From Strigops habroptila (taxonomy: Eukaryota; Chordata; Aves; Psittaciformes; Psittacidae), in contig NC_044282.2 of the NCBI RefSeq assembly GCF_004027225.2, forward strand, positions 66,584,225-66,648,224: a stretch of 64,000 bases of DNA, written 5' to 3'. The notes under the pieces were generated by a model, which did no database searches, was not told the origin of the DNA, and saw nothing but the letters and a program-made list of their open reading frames with translations. Made by a program: the position numbers and the translations under genes. Positions 40,571 to 51,300 of this stretch are shown here, piece after piece (within the stretch, counting starts at the first letter, position 1; each line of letters starts with the position of its first letter).

Positions 40571-40820
40571 TACTTAAACAGGGGAAGTTCAGGTTAGATA
40601 TAAGGAACTTAGCTACTGTGAGGGTGGTGAGGCCCTGGAACAGGTTGCCCAAAGAAGTGGTAAATGCTCCATCCCTGGCAGTGTTCAAGGCCAGGCTGGA
40701 CAGAGCCTTGGGCGAAATGGTCTATTGTGAGACACCCCTGCCCATGGCAGGGGGTTTGGAACCAGATGATTTTACTGTCCTTTCCAACCCAAACCATTCT
40801 GTGATTCTATGATTCTATGA
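40571..40820 (+). mobile_element. CR1 LINE 3' end with ORF2 tail
   Basis: About 250 bases of CR1 3' end. It starts at CTTAAACAGGGGAAGTTCAG and includes GTTAGATATAAGGAA, GGTTGCCCAAAGAAGTGG, the CCCATGGCAGGGGG block, CTTCCAACCCAAACC and two terminal ATTCTATG-type octamers. An open frame (40564-40812) covers the ORF2 C terminus, with [26 protein letters not shown] and DRAL motifs. It then runs past the expected stop into the 3' UTR, so the native stop codon seems altered. The copy is 5'-truncated and inactive. Confidence 0.95.
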
Positions 40821-42125
40821 AATTATGGCCACAGTCTTGATTAAAAAAAAAAACAGATTAGTAGCGTTCTGCTTCCTACCCTCCATATTTATTTTTAAAT
40901 CTAGTTTGAATATTTTTGCCATGGATTTGCAGATAATTTTTCAGTCCAGTAATGAGAGATTCCACTTCTAGAGTTTAAGGTTCATGCAAGGAAAAAAACC
41001 CACCTGTATTTGAAGTATTCTACTCTCAGGAGACTTGACTCCATTTTATTTCAGTATCTTTGAAGGACTATATTGAATTTCTAGGTTCTTCACAATGCCA
41101 ATTCTGTTATGAATGCTTCTACTGAGTAGCTAAATAATGGAATCCACAATATGAATAAGATCATTAAAATAAAATAAAACACATTGCCTTTTCCCTCCTA
41201 AGATGAGCAGTTTCCCATGAAACACAAGGCTGCTGCTTTAATGACACTTCCCTATCCACTTCAGTTCCAGTTTACTATGAGTTACCATTCGACTGTCTTT
41301 CCCCCCAGCCTTTTCCAATTTCTTCGCTGTGGCCTCAGAGTCATGAATACTGAACACTCACATCATCAGGAGTAGAAGGTACTGGCATTAAACACCAGAG
41401 ACTTGGGCCAATTTTCAACTGAAGATTAAAGCTTTGTTTTCAGTAAAACAGCACAGTATCATGTTGTCGAGCCAGCCCTTGCAGAATTTTCCCATTCTCC
41501 CCACCAGGGAATGGGACAACTGGAAGGCTTGTCATAAGCTTGCTCAATTGCCTTGAGTGTTGAAATCAGGAGCCTCTATCAGAAGCATGATCTGACCACA
41601 ATTCAACAATTCATTACTACTTTTCACACCACTATATCCAAAACCGCAAATTAACACCTTTCTCTTATCTTGCCTGTCATTTACTGGGACTGATCCCAGC
41701 CTAGGTCTTTCAGCTACATAATTCTCCCAGACCAACAAACAGATCTCCCTTTACCTTACCAATCAGGAACCAAACACCTAGTCATATGATTCAAACGAAT
41801 CAACAAATACACAATTCAGAGTTCATCTACTTGGTAATCTCTCTGCCTTGCTGAGCACATAGTGCACATTTCAACCTGATAAAATGTCAGGTCATATAGC
41901 CAGAAACAAAACTGAATTGATGGAAATGATTCTGTCTTCGTAATTGGTACTTAGAAGTCACTGTGAATAATCATTTGTGAGGGCCTTTGCTGGAAAAATC
42001 TGATAGTTAATGTGACCTGTTGCTAAATAAACATATAAACTGCAAGAAGGTATAGAGGAAAACAACACAACTGCATCCTTGATTACAGTGCAAGACCTAT
42101 TGTATATACACTTGGTGCTTACACT
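40821..42125. other. Unique AT-rich DNA
   Basis: No gene or repeat recognised. A 10-base A run at about 40843 lies just past the CR1 end. Confidence 0.5.
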
Positions 42126-42620
42126 TCAGAAGGATGTTGAAAAATTGCAGAGAATTCAGAGTAACATGAAGGAATAAAAAAATGGAAAATATGCCTTGAA
42201 GTGAGAGACTCCTGGTGCTCAATCTATTAGCTTAATGAAGAAAAGGTTAAAGGATAATTTATTAGTCTATAAGTGTCTATTATCAAAGGGAATGAAAATT
42301 GATAATTGATGACTCTTCAATCTAGCTGACAAAGGCTTAACAAGATTCAATGGCTTGAAGTTCAAATTAGACAAATTAAGGTCCAGAATATGGGGCACTT
42401 CTTATTTTTTTTCTTTTCAGGGAAGACAACTGATTAAAGGTTGCAATAGATGCTCCATCACCAGAAACTTTTAAATCAAAGTCATGTCAACAAAGTCATA
42501 AAAGGCATTGGAAAGTAAGTCACAACTGTTGGACTTCAAGAAGGCTTTCAGGGAAGTTGCTTGAGTGATGTTACACAGGCCATTAGCTCGCAAAGGTCCC
42601 TTCTATTTGTAAAATCCTAG
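42126..42620 (+). mobile_element. Ancient CR1/L3-like LINE 3' region
   Basis: This is strongly diverged but can be followed over almost 500 bases. Landmarks in order are GAAGGATGTTGAAAAATTG, AGAGAATTCAGAG, GAGAGACTCCTGGTGCTCAA, CTATTAGCTTAATGAAGAAA with AGGTTAAAGG, TCTATAAGTGTCTA, TCTAGCTGACAAAGGCTTAA, CAATGGCTTGAAGTTCAAA, TTAGACAAATTAAGG, GATGCTCCATCACC and AAAGGTCCCTTCT. Their order matches the C-terminal ORF2 and 3' UTR of the older sauropsid CR1 lineages (the kind abundant in turtles and crocodilians), not the younger chicken-type CR1 seen elsewhere in this window. Many stops and indels break the reading frame. The ATTCTATG tail is not preserved. Confidence 0.85.
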
Positions 42621-44395
42621 CAATTGTTCTACCACATCAGAGTTACACAGACCACATTTTTTTTCTTCTCTGAACATATAATCCTGTATCGGAGTGCAAT
42701 AAATGTTTTGAGACCTCTTTCGCCACCAGCCAAAAGAATAGTGGAGGAACAAAGGTGAGGAGCTGTAGTTCCAAAATGGCAACATGCAAGTGAAAGTGTG
42801 TGATACAAGTCACTGGAGTTGGTGATCATTTTTATTCATAGTTATGAAACAGAATAAATTAGAAAGGTTTAGGCTTTTCTTTAGAATAAATAGCTGGTAC
42901 GATCCTTCTGACCCTAGATTACAGTCTCTGCTTTGGTTTAAGAGTTGAATAGTCATTACATTTCCCTACAGCCTACCTTTCCAAGGAAAACACATTCTCT
43001 GTGCACTGCAGTCTTCCACAATAGGATTAAGTATTACTGGCAGACAATACCACTTAAAATGTTAGCTGCATCAACCTCTATGATGACGGAAGGAGCTATT
43101 AGTCTGCAGTGCCTCTTTTAACGGGAGGACCAAAAAAAAAAAGCCCTTATGCTTTCTTGATGGGAAAAAAAAAAAAAATACCTAGAAGGCAATATACCTC
43201 GTACAGATAGAAAACGTACATGAAAAATGGTTACAACAAGATTATTTACATTCTTTAGTCATTAGGGATAAAGAGGATGCTTACTGACCCATCTTTCTAA
43301 ACAACAAATTGAAAATCCTCCGTGATAAAATCGCTCTGCATTGTGATTTCCAGTTCTGCCAGATACTCCAGAAAAATGGCGTTCACTTAGCATATCTATC
43401 TACTCAGTGACTGATTTGTGGTCTTTGCAATTTAGATATTCAGCCTCTCTTTCAACTCCCCACGTCTATTACATTTGCTACAAATTGTATTAAGTGAGCA
43501 TGTGCCCAGCGAGAGCGGAACTGCAGCCTGGAGAGCGGGGCAGTCTAGGGAGATTGTGTTTCTCTACCCAAAGGTTTCAAACGAAGGCTGCCTGAGTTGA
43601 ACTTGGAACTACCCAGCCTGGGATTTGCTGCTGGTGAGTTACACTGCTGCTGCTGTAAGAGGCTCTGAAGTCAAGCTGGCCTCATTTACTCAATGTTACA
43701 GGGGTGCAGGAGAGGTGGAGAGGTTATTCCATTGATTCCGGCTGTGAATTGCAGAGTATATACACGTCTTAGGTTCACAGAGTGCTGTTGTGCCATAGCA
43801 CTTCAGGAAAGGAGACCCAATTTTTTTTGAGAGCCTGTTACAGTAGAAAGAACATTAAGTGTCTCTATTTTGATACAGAAGGATAAGAGCAGGGAGGATT
43901 TGGGCACCTGCAGAGACAACTTACAAACTTCAGTGAGCACAAGACTGAGCCTATCTTACACTGTTTAGCCTGAATGCCACAGAAAACACATCCTATGTAA
44001 GATGTCATATTCTGCTAGGGCTTCTGCCTGAAAATTCCTGCTCCTCGTTTTCCCTTTTACAGCACAAACATGCTGCTTGTTCCTCAGAGTAAACACCTTT
44101 GAAAGACAAAGCCATGAATCAAATCTGTACATCTAGGAAGTACAGTTCTTCTGACCGATGCTTATGTTATTATGTCATCCTATCCAGCAACAACCTAATT
44201 GTAGATAATGTGAAGCAGATCAACTTCTGTAATCTTCTCCAAAGGGGAAAAAAAACGGGGGGGGGGGGAAGGAAAAGAAAGAGGTTACTACAGTCTGAAA
44301 TTATCCTGAAGAGTTTAGGAAGCTGTAATACAGAAGAATAAAACCAGCCTATATGCTGCCAACATTTACACAGACTCAGAGGTCACTTAGAATAC
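42621..44395. other. Unique AT-rich DNA with homopolymer tracts
   Basis: No gene is supported. A runs lie at 43132-43142 and 43165-43178, and a 12-base G run lies at 44257-44268, directly after an A run. The stretch 43300-43510 has a mixed composition that might be conserved, but this cannot be judged here. Confidence 0.45.
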
Positions 44396-44953
44396 GTGAT
44401 GGTTAAAGCACATGTGCTACCAGATACCAGCAGACTGACCTATGGGAACAAATTCTGTGAAAAATATCAGTGCAAAGGAGGGTGGAAGAGGAGGGTCATT
44501 AGTGCAAGATGCTTGAAACATCAAGATGCAATGAGCACGACAGAGCTGCTGATGAGAACACTCGGGGGATGCAGTATGAAGATCTCTGGATTGAGCAAAG
44601 TGTCGTGGTCAGGGAAGGATAATAAAAAGACTGGAACATACACCATCTGGTATAACAGAAGGGAGGATGGGAAACATCAACAGGGAGTTATATTTGCTAG
44701 GGAAAGCCAGACGGTGAAAGCATTGATTAAGATTATTTTGTCGATTAGGTGGTACTCTTTGATTTATGTGCTGGTGAAAGAAGGGCATTTGCTATGCAAA
44801 GGCTGTGCCACCCAGGCAGCTGAAGTGGGATCAGACCCAGGGGGCTTTCGTGGTTCCCCCACGGAGCTGAAAGGAAGCAGGGCTCACTTGTGGATTCGGG
44901 AGGTCACACATTCCAGTGTGAAGAGAAGGAGCCGTGAGGATTTGCAAGAGTGA
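44396..44953 (+). pseudogene. Longest open frame (185 codons) with LINE endonuclease-like segment
   Basis: This is the longest ATG-initiated frame in the window. Residues about 49-112 (nt 44540-44731) resemble the middle of an apurinic-type endonuclease of non-LTR retrotransposons, the RTE/CR1 class often mis-annotated as craniofacial development protein 2-like. The visible pattern is I-x-G-L-S-x-V-x-W near 63-71, then TGTYTIWYN (79-87), REDGKHQQGV (89-98) and VKALI (107-111). In active enzymes the first motif carries a catalytic Glu after L-S; here residue 68 is Lys. The flanking residues do not continue the family pattern, which suggests frameshifts at both ends and a decayed relic. The alternative is chance similarity in an open frame. 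An RTE-type relic would be less usual in birds than CR1. Confidence 0.45.
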
Positions 44954-44954
44954 C

Positions 44955-45030
44955 GTGAATCACCTCTTTGTAAAGTAGGGAAGAGGCGCATAGAGGGAGA
45001 CTAAGGCACAGGGGGGAGAGCACTGCAGCA
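44955..45030 (-). repeat. Possible MIR/CORE-SINE-like remnant
   Basis: AAAGTAGGGAAGAGGCGCAT and AGAGGGAGACTAAGGCACAG loosely follow the reverse complement of the MIR-type core (a poly-purine block followed by GAGGCACAGAGAGG-like sequence). Similarity is short and interrupted, so it could be coincidence. Confidence 0.2.
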
Positions 45031-45065
45031 AGAGAAATCATTTGGAGAATAACTGATTGAGTAAA

Positions 45066-45137
45066 ATATGTATATATATCTATATATATATTTATATATA
45101 TAAAGGTATATACATGTATATATTCATATCTATCTAG
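45066..45137. repeat. AT-dinucleotide microsatellite, degenerate
   Basis: About 70 bases are built almost entirely of TA/AT and TATC units with a few substitutions. Low-complexity DNA of this kind is a likely site of length variation between individuals. Confidence 0.88.
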
Positions 45138-46304
45138 GGACAAATCAACAAATGACGTAAAGCTGTTAGGCTACGTTGACACAAATGACACAAATTTCCT
45201 CTGCCCAGAGACCTGGGCTGTTCCTGGGACAGAAAGGGTTAGAAATGGAAGGGAGTATATAGATCAGTGACTCAGATGAGAGTTGCTCCCAGCTTACAAA
45301 GTCCTCGACGACAAAGCACAATAGGGGCAGTGCAAAGGGTATGCAATAATACAGCTAATCGATAAATTTAGTACCCACCTCACTGAAAGGTGGCACCTGT
45401 GTGGATAGGAAGCCAAGAAAGAAGCCAAGGATTTAAGGGAGAGGGCTTGCACAGCACAGTATTATTGGTATCAATCGATCAATGGGTAAGATGGGAACAA
45501 TGTGACATCAGCAGCAATGCACAGACAGTGAATCAGCAGGGGGAAAAGGGCAGTAGGTGAGCAGCACCAGAGAAAAACATTTGAATTGCCTGGAATAAGT
45601 CACTGAGAGTGGTTTTGTAACGCTTGACTTGAGAGGGATGAGCAGTTCGGCAGGATCTGCAAACCCACTGCTCATTTCCTTTACTCTGAACCTGCAGGAA
45701 AAAACGCTGGAATGTCTGAATGCCAGCAAACCCTGGAGAAAAAGCAAACAAGCATTTACTTGCTGCTTAAGTAATAAGAAAAAAAACCAAACACAAAACA
45801 CTTTTCATGCTAAGCTCAGAGGCTGTTCCCCCCCCCCCCAAGACACAGGACCATAGGACTTGTTTTATACTACACCAGAAATACCATTTAAAGAAAATCC
45901 TGTTTTGCTGCAGGTGAAGTGTCACGAAGTGAAAAATGGCAAATTCCCACTGATTTATCCACGAATAAACACACACATACACATTCCTTCACAGCTCGCA
46001 AATCTCATCAGCAAATGTTGACCAACCTCTAGTTACTCTAGATAAGTTGCATACAGGTTAAGTCAGACACAGGTAGGTTAAACAGAGTGCAAGAGGGAGG
46101 CAGATCCACTAATGCAGCAGCGTGGACAGGTATAAATTCACTTCCCGTTCCCTTTGAACCATCTGAATGGGAACAGCCCTAAATATTACAAGTATTACAT
46201 TTCACTATTCAATAAAGTTGTGCTGAATAGAATTATCACCTTGAAATTACAGGGTAAAACTCCCTATACAAAAACAGATTAAAGACAAATTAGACTGTGG
46301 GCCA
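45138..46304. other. Unique non-coding DNA with C tract
   Basis: No gene is supported. A 12-base C run lies at 45828-45839. Opposing frames near 45508-45856 are shadows of each other and show no domain. Confidence 0.5.
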
Positions 46305-46372
46305 GGTCACTATGATTGTTAATTAGTGATAATGGAAATACAATTAGCATAATGAGTTCCAATTACTGTATA
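46305..46372. promoter_or_regulatory. Homeodomain-core-rich patch, possible enhancer
   Basis: Within about 65 bases there are GTTAATTAG, GATAATGG, CAATTAGCATAATGAG and CAATTACTG, a dense series of TAAT/ATTA cores separated by roughly 10-15 bases. The CAATTAGCATAATGAG stretch resembles paired POU/homeodomain sites. This is the most suggestive regulatory-looking patch in the window, but the evidence is only motif density in AT-rich DNA. Confidence 0.22.
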
Positions 46373-48204
46373 TGGAGAAATATGAGCATACTGCTTTCAT
46401 AAATCTTGGTTCCAGGAAAAATAAAATGCATCTGGTTTAACAAAGCATGCCCTTCTCCTTTACAAAAAGCTTCCTGGTAAATATCTTTTTATGAAGCTAA
46501 ACCTTTCTTTTGACGGGTTGTGATTTGGAAAAAAAAAAGAAAGCGACAGAATGGATTTACCCTGTCTGATAGTTGAACAGTTTTGTATTAGCTTGGCTTC
46601 TGTTTTAAGCTTCCTAGAAAATTTTACCATCTGTTTCTTCAACCCTGGGTTAAACAACAAAAGATAAAATCATAGACCATTACATCAAATGCACTTATTG
46701 TCTTTGAAATATCTAGTGTTTTCCCCTTCTCTTTTTCTCCTTCTGATAAGCTGTGAAATTGGAAAGCCAATTATATTCAGATATTTACACAATTCAGAAT
46801 GGCTTTTCAAAACCTTGTTGAAAAACAAGTTGATGAAAGACAACAACTTTACAAATAGCAACAGCAGCATGTCCAATGGTTACTTCATAAAGAATTCTTT
46901 TATTTATTTCCATAGCAGTTTGACACCTTTGCTAGTGTAGGCACAATCAGGCTGGATTTAGCTTATCACTCATTGTTAAGTTAAAAAAGTGGGGATTAAA
47001 ATTATGAATTTACAGATGCTGTGGATTGGAGTGCTAATGGAAATAAAGTCTTAGTAAAGCCCTACGGACCTGCAAGCATGACTCCATGCTTCTATTCAAA
47101 CAAGATGGTGTTAACTATACTGCTAGATAGCCAATTATGATGCTATTCACTGTTTCCATGTGTTAAAGTGGATTATGGGGTAATATGGGCAAGGATTCAA
47201 GAACAAGAAAAATTCCAGCCACGTGCAAGGAGTAGATGTTAGTGACGTTAGGTTCTCTTCCTCTCCCTCCAGCCTTCTTACTAGAGAGGAAGCAGGCAAA
47301 AAGCTAAGACTCAGAAGTCATGGACAGGTAAAGCAGACAGGACATAAATTGACAGCTAGTCACTCTGAACCTGTAAGATATTGGGGAGCTTTCATTAAGG
47401 AAAACTATAAAAACATGATAATGGGAATGGAGAGTGGAAGGAAAAAGTAGACTTCTTAACTACAAGAGGTCTTTACACCTGCTAAGCTGCAGACAGAGTA
47501 GACTGCTTACATTTTCATGATGTCAACAATGTGATAAATTACCTGTAGGTGTAGATCAACTCTCTTCTCTCACAATAGCCATGATACTTTGCAGCCACAG
47601 GGAAGAACCAACTCAAAACATATCCATATTGACAATCTCGTGTGAAAGCACCCCAGTATCATGTAAACTCAGCATAGTCTCAATCCCTTAAAGAGTAATG
47701 AAACATTTGGCACAGCACACAAGAAAGAAGAGAGAGTAGGTAAGGACCTGCCCTGGACACTTACTGAGACTGCTTTAGGTTTGCAGAGCATGAGACTTAT
47801 CCTAGTCTCATGATGGGATCACTAGCCAATGAGAACCTATTTGCTTCATAGATTGTGTTCTGTACAGACAGTTCTAAGCAAGAATCAACTTTTCTGATTT
47901 GAGCCCTCTAAAAATAAACCCCAAACACTTCAGAACACCATGCAGCCTGGCCCTGAACTTCCCAAGGATATTGATGGCTCATACAAATGTTGTCACCATA
48001 GTATTTCTGTGCTTTCAGGTTGCTATTTTAAAGATCTCGGAAAGCACACAGAGCAAATGAGTTAGAAGAACAGACTGACAGCTAAGGGAAGTGGCCTGTG
48101 GAAGAAATAATGAGTGAACATGTCACTAAAGATTGTATCTTGACACATATGCAGAGGACAGCTAAATTCAGTGTGTACAGGCAATCATGATACTCATATT
48201 ACCT
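46373..48204. other. Unique non-coding DNA
   Basis: No gene or recognised repeat. Open frames do not exceed about 83 codons. Confidence 0.5.
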
Positions 48205-48300
48205 TGCTTTGCAACCTTAGCAAAGGCCTTTAAGGGTTGTTGCGTGCTTGGTTATATTCATCTGTGAAATGAAGATATCTCAAACAAGATCATTCCGATA
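48205..48300 (+). repeat. Possible MIR-like SINE remnant
   Basis: CCTTAGCAAAGGCCTTTAA followed by TTCATCTGTGAAATGAAGAT can be aligned with the MIR core (CCTTGGGCAAGTCACTTAA, then TTCCTCATCTGTAAAATGGGG). The match is patchy and short, so it is offered only as a candidate. Confidence 0.25.
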
Positions 48301-51300
48301 GGCACAGTATCTAAGCACAATAAGAGGCATTCTCAGTGATAACAAAGCTTACAAGATAAGTGGATGAATCAGACCAAGGGAGAAAGAGCGAGGGATGCAG
48401 AGGCACCAAGACAAAGAAATACCTTTCCTCTGAGCACACACAGGTGCTGGTAACATTACCTTGCCCACTGACACGCAACACAACTAAGGCAATAAAAACA
48501 ACTTTATTGGGAGTATCTAAATGCAATGTCCCTGATTAGAGAAGACGCTATTCTGTATCTTTTCCTGATAGTGGTAACCCTTTGGTGAAAGGGAAAGGTT
48601 CAGAGGGACAAATGACCCTGTGCCAATTGGAGCTGTCAGGCAGACACCCACAGAGCCCACACACGCCTGTGTAAACCCAATGCATCTCCACGTTGTTTTG
48701 AATTTACGGCATCATCCCTCAGAGCGCAGGCAAGTATTTCCACAAATGAATGATCTCAATCAGAAAACCAGTCCTGTGGCAAGGGATACATATGGCCATC
48801 ACTCCCAAGAACAGCTGTCAAGCACTAGCCCTGCCCACTTCCCACTGTGTAACGTCCGTGGTTGCTCAGTCAAGCGAATGACCTTATAAGCCCACACAGG
48901 TCCAATCTGAACTGAAAATTATTAGCAAAAACTTGTTCTCCTTAAGACTCTGCAGTCTAACAGGGAGAAATAATACACTTGGATGGCAAGTGAGTCTAAA
49001 TGGCTTTTGTTACAGTTCTTTTGAGTATAAAATCTCTCTACATGGAAATAAAAAAGCTCATTGGAAAGATGAGAGCTAGACCCCCACCCTCCCTATCCAA
49101 AGCATGCTGTTCATTTTAGCATGTGCTTCACTGGATAAATAACACTCCCAGCCATGATGCTCTCCCTCCAATATGCTTAAGTATTGATAGATTGCATCGC
49201 TCTATACTAAGTCTGTCTGGAACTTGTGACATTTGCCCAGTGATTTGGTAAATGAACTTGGAATATCTGACCCATGCAGACAAGATTATGCCTTATTTAG
49301 ACTGAATGGACAAGATCCTTTGTTGTACCCAAAAAACCTGACAGATACAGCTAACCTTTTCAGCCAGCTCCTCTGGGTATTTAGCTATGAGGAAAGTGAC
49401 ACTCCATGATGACTACTGAATCTCAAATCTCTCCCACATATACATGTATAACTATGCACTCTGCGGGAATCTGTGGTACAGGCAAGTTGGCAACTGAAGG
49501 ACCTTCTCCCAGACTGCTTTCTGATTTATGTAGACCTGCCACAGAGTGACTGATACAAGTGAAATAAATCTGTTTAGAACTTAAAAGACATGAAACTTGA
49601 CAGACATTCAAAGTAAGTCAGATTCAGCTATTTCATGTTTTATCATTTCCTGTGCTGTATCTCTAAAATGAGATTAGCTAATGTGGTCAGGGGGCAGCGG
49701 GAGGGATAGAGGGATAAGTGGGCCCAGGGTTTGGACACAGTCTCCTAGGAGGGGTCTCCTACCCCTCACCTCCAATTCTCTGCTCCAGCAATACATTTTT
49801 CACTATGCTTTGATTTTGGCTGACATTTTTAACTTAGTAACATTCTCCAAGACAATCTCAAGGCTGTAAAATTACATTACTCAATGCAAGAAATTCCTCT
49901 TAGCAACTGTCCTGCTCTGGGCTTTTGAGATACATTTCTGTATCTCAACAGGGCAATTATGATGTTATTTCTCAAGCTTAAATGGAAGCCAAGACATTGA
50001 TGACTTGCTTCATCTTACCAACTGCCTGAATGCAGAGAGTGTGCTTAAAAAATATTTAAAATATACCCACCAAACATTTGAGAGATCTCCTAACTGATCG
50101 GGGTGCCCAGTCACCATCAGTGAGGCAGCTGCAGAAAAATTCCAGATCAAGTCATCAGAACTTTCACAGTTTTCCAGTAACCCTATTTTCTAGTCTCTCC
50201 CACAGATACACACACATCATCCTCCCAAACCTACCACGACCCAAGCAAAAAATCAGAAACAACCCATGGTCTGTGACTCAGAGTACTAAACAGGACACCT
50301 TTTGTTTTCTTTTATTGAAAAGTTTATGGTACCTGTTTTTTTTCTAATAAAGGTTGTAGTTAAGGGCTCTGAATTAGTAATCTCTCTTGCACGCTTAACT
50401 ATTCCACAGGAAAGATAACATTTACTTGATTTTTGAGTTGGCAGTACTGAACCCTCCCAGGCCGTGCTACACACAAGAGCTGGTGGAGGTGAAGAGGCAG
50501 CTAGAAGAGCAGTGTGACAGCAGGCTACAGCAGGACATTTCTCAGTTAGTGAGTGTCAAGGTTTCTATCACATCATTAACTTGGGTATAGCGATCATCAG
50601 CAATATCTTCCTTTTGTAATAATCCATCTGGGCCATAGATGGTCTATAATGTGGTTGAATTAGCACCATATTCAGAAGCCTACTTCCCAGGTTTAGTATG
50701 TTATATCTCAACATTAATACTGCCTTCTGACTTGGTGGAGATTTTGTGTTCAACAGATCTTGTTGGTACCAGGAATGATTAACGTGCTATAGATACTAGT
50801 TACCATTCCCAACAAGTTGGTTAGCATATTAAAATACCACAACTGAAGTGGACTTACACAGCCTTTAGTACATGGGAGATGATATCATAGGGAAAGGTAT
50901 TCTCCTGTCTTACTAGTTTAACTTACTTTGTCCTTTTCTCCCATGAATTAGAAATCCGCTGAGTGGAAGAATACCTCCCTAAATGAAATATGGAATATGA
51001 TTGGTTCATCTTTCTATTCTTTCAAATGCTATTCCACATAAAAACCTCAAAAACTCTTCACATCGAGTTGTTCAGCATGGTTTTTTTGAGGCCCCGTGTA
51101 ACACTACACTGCTGCACTATCTATGAGTATATCTCTGTGTACATTTGATATACCCTGCTATGAAGTTCCCTTATCAATTATTTGCCAACAAAAAGGACTG
51201 TAGGGAAGATATTCTTGAGAGTTATTAGCCTTGAACGTAGCCCCACAAAACTGCCCACACGTATTACAAGGATGCTGGCATGAACAAATTCATACATGCA

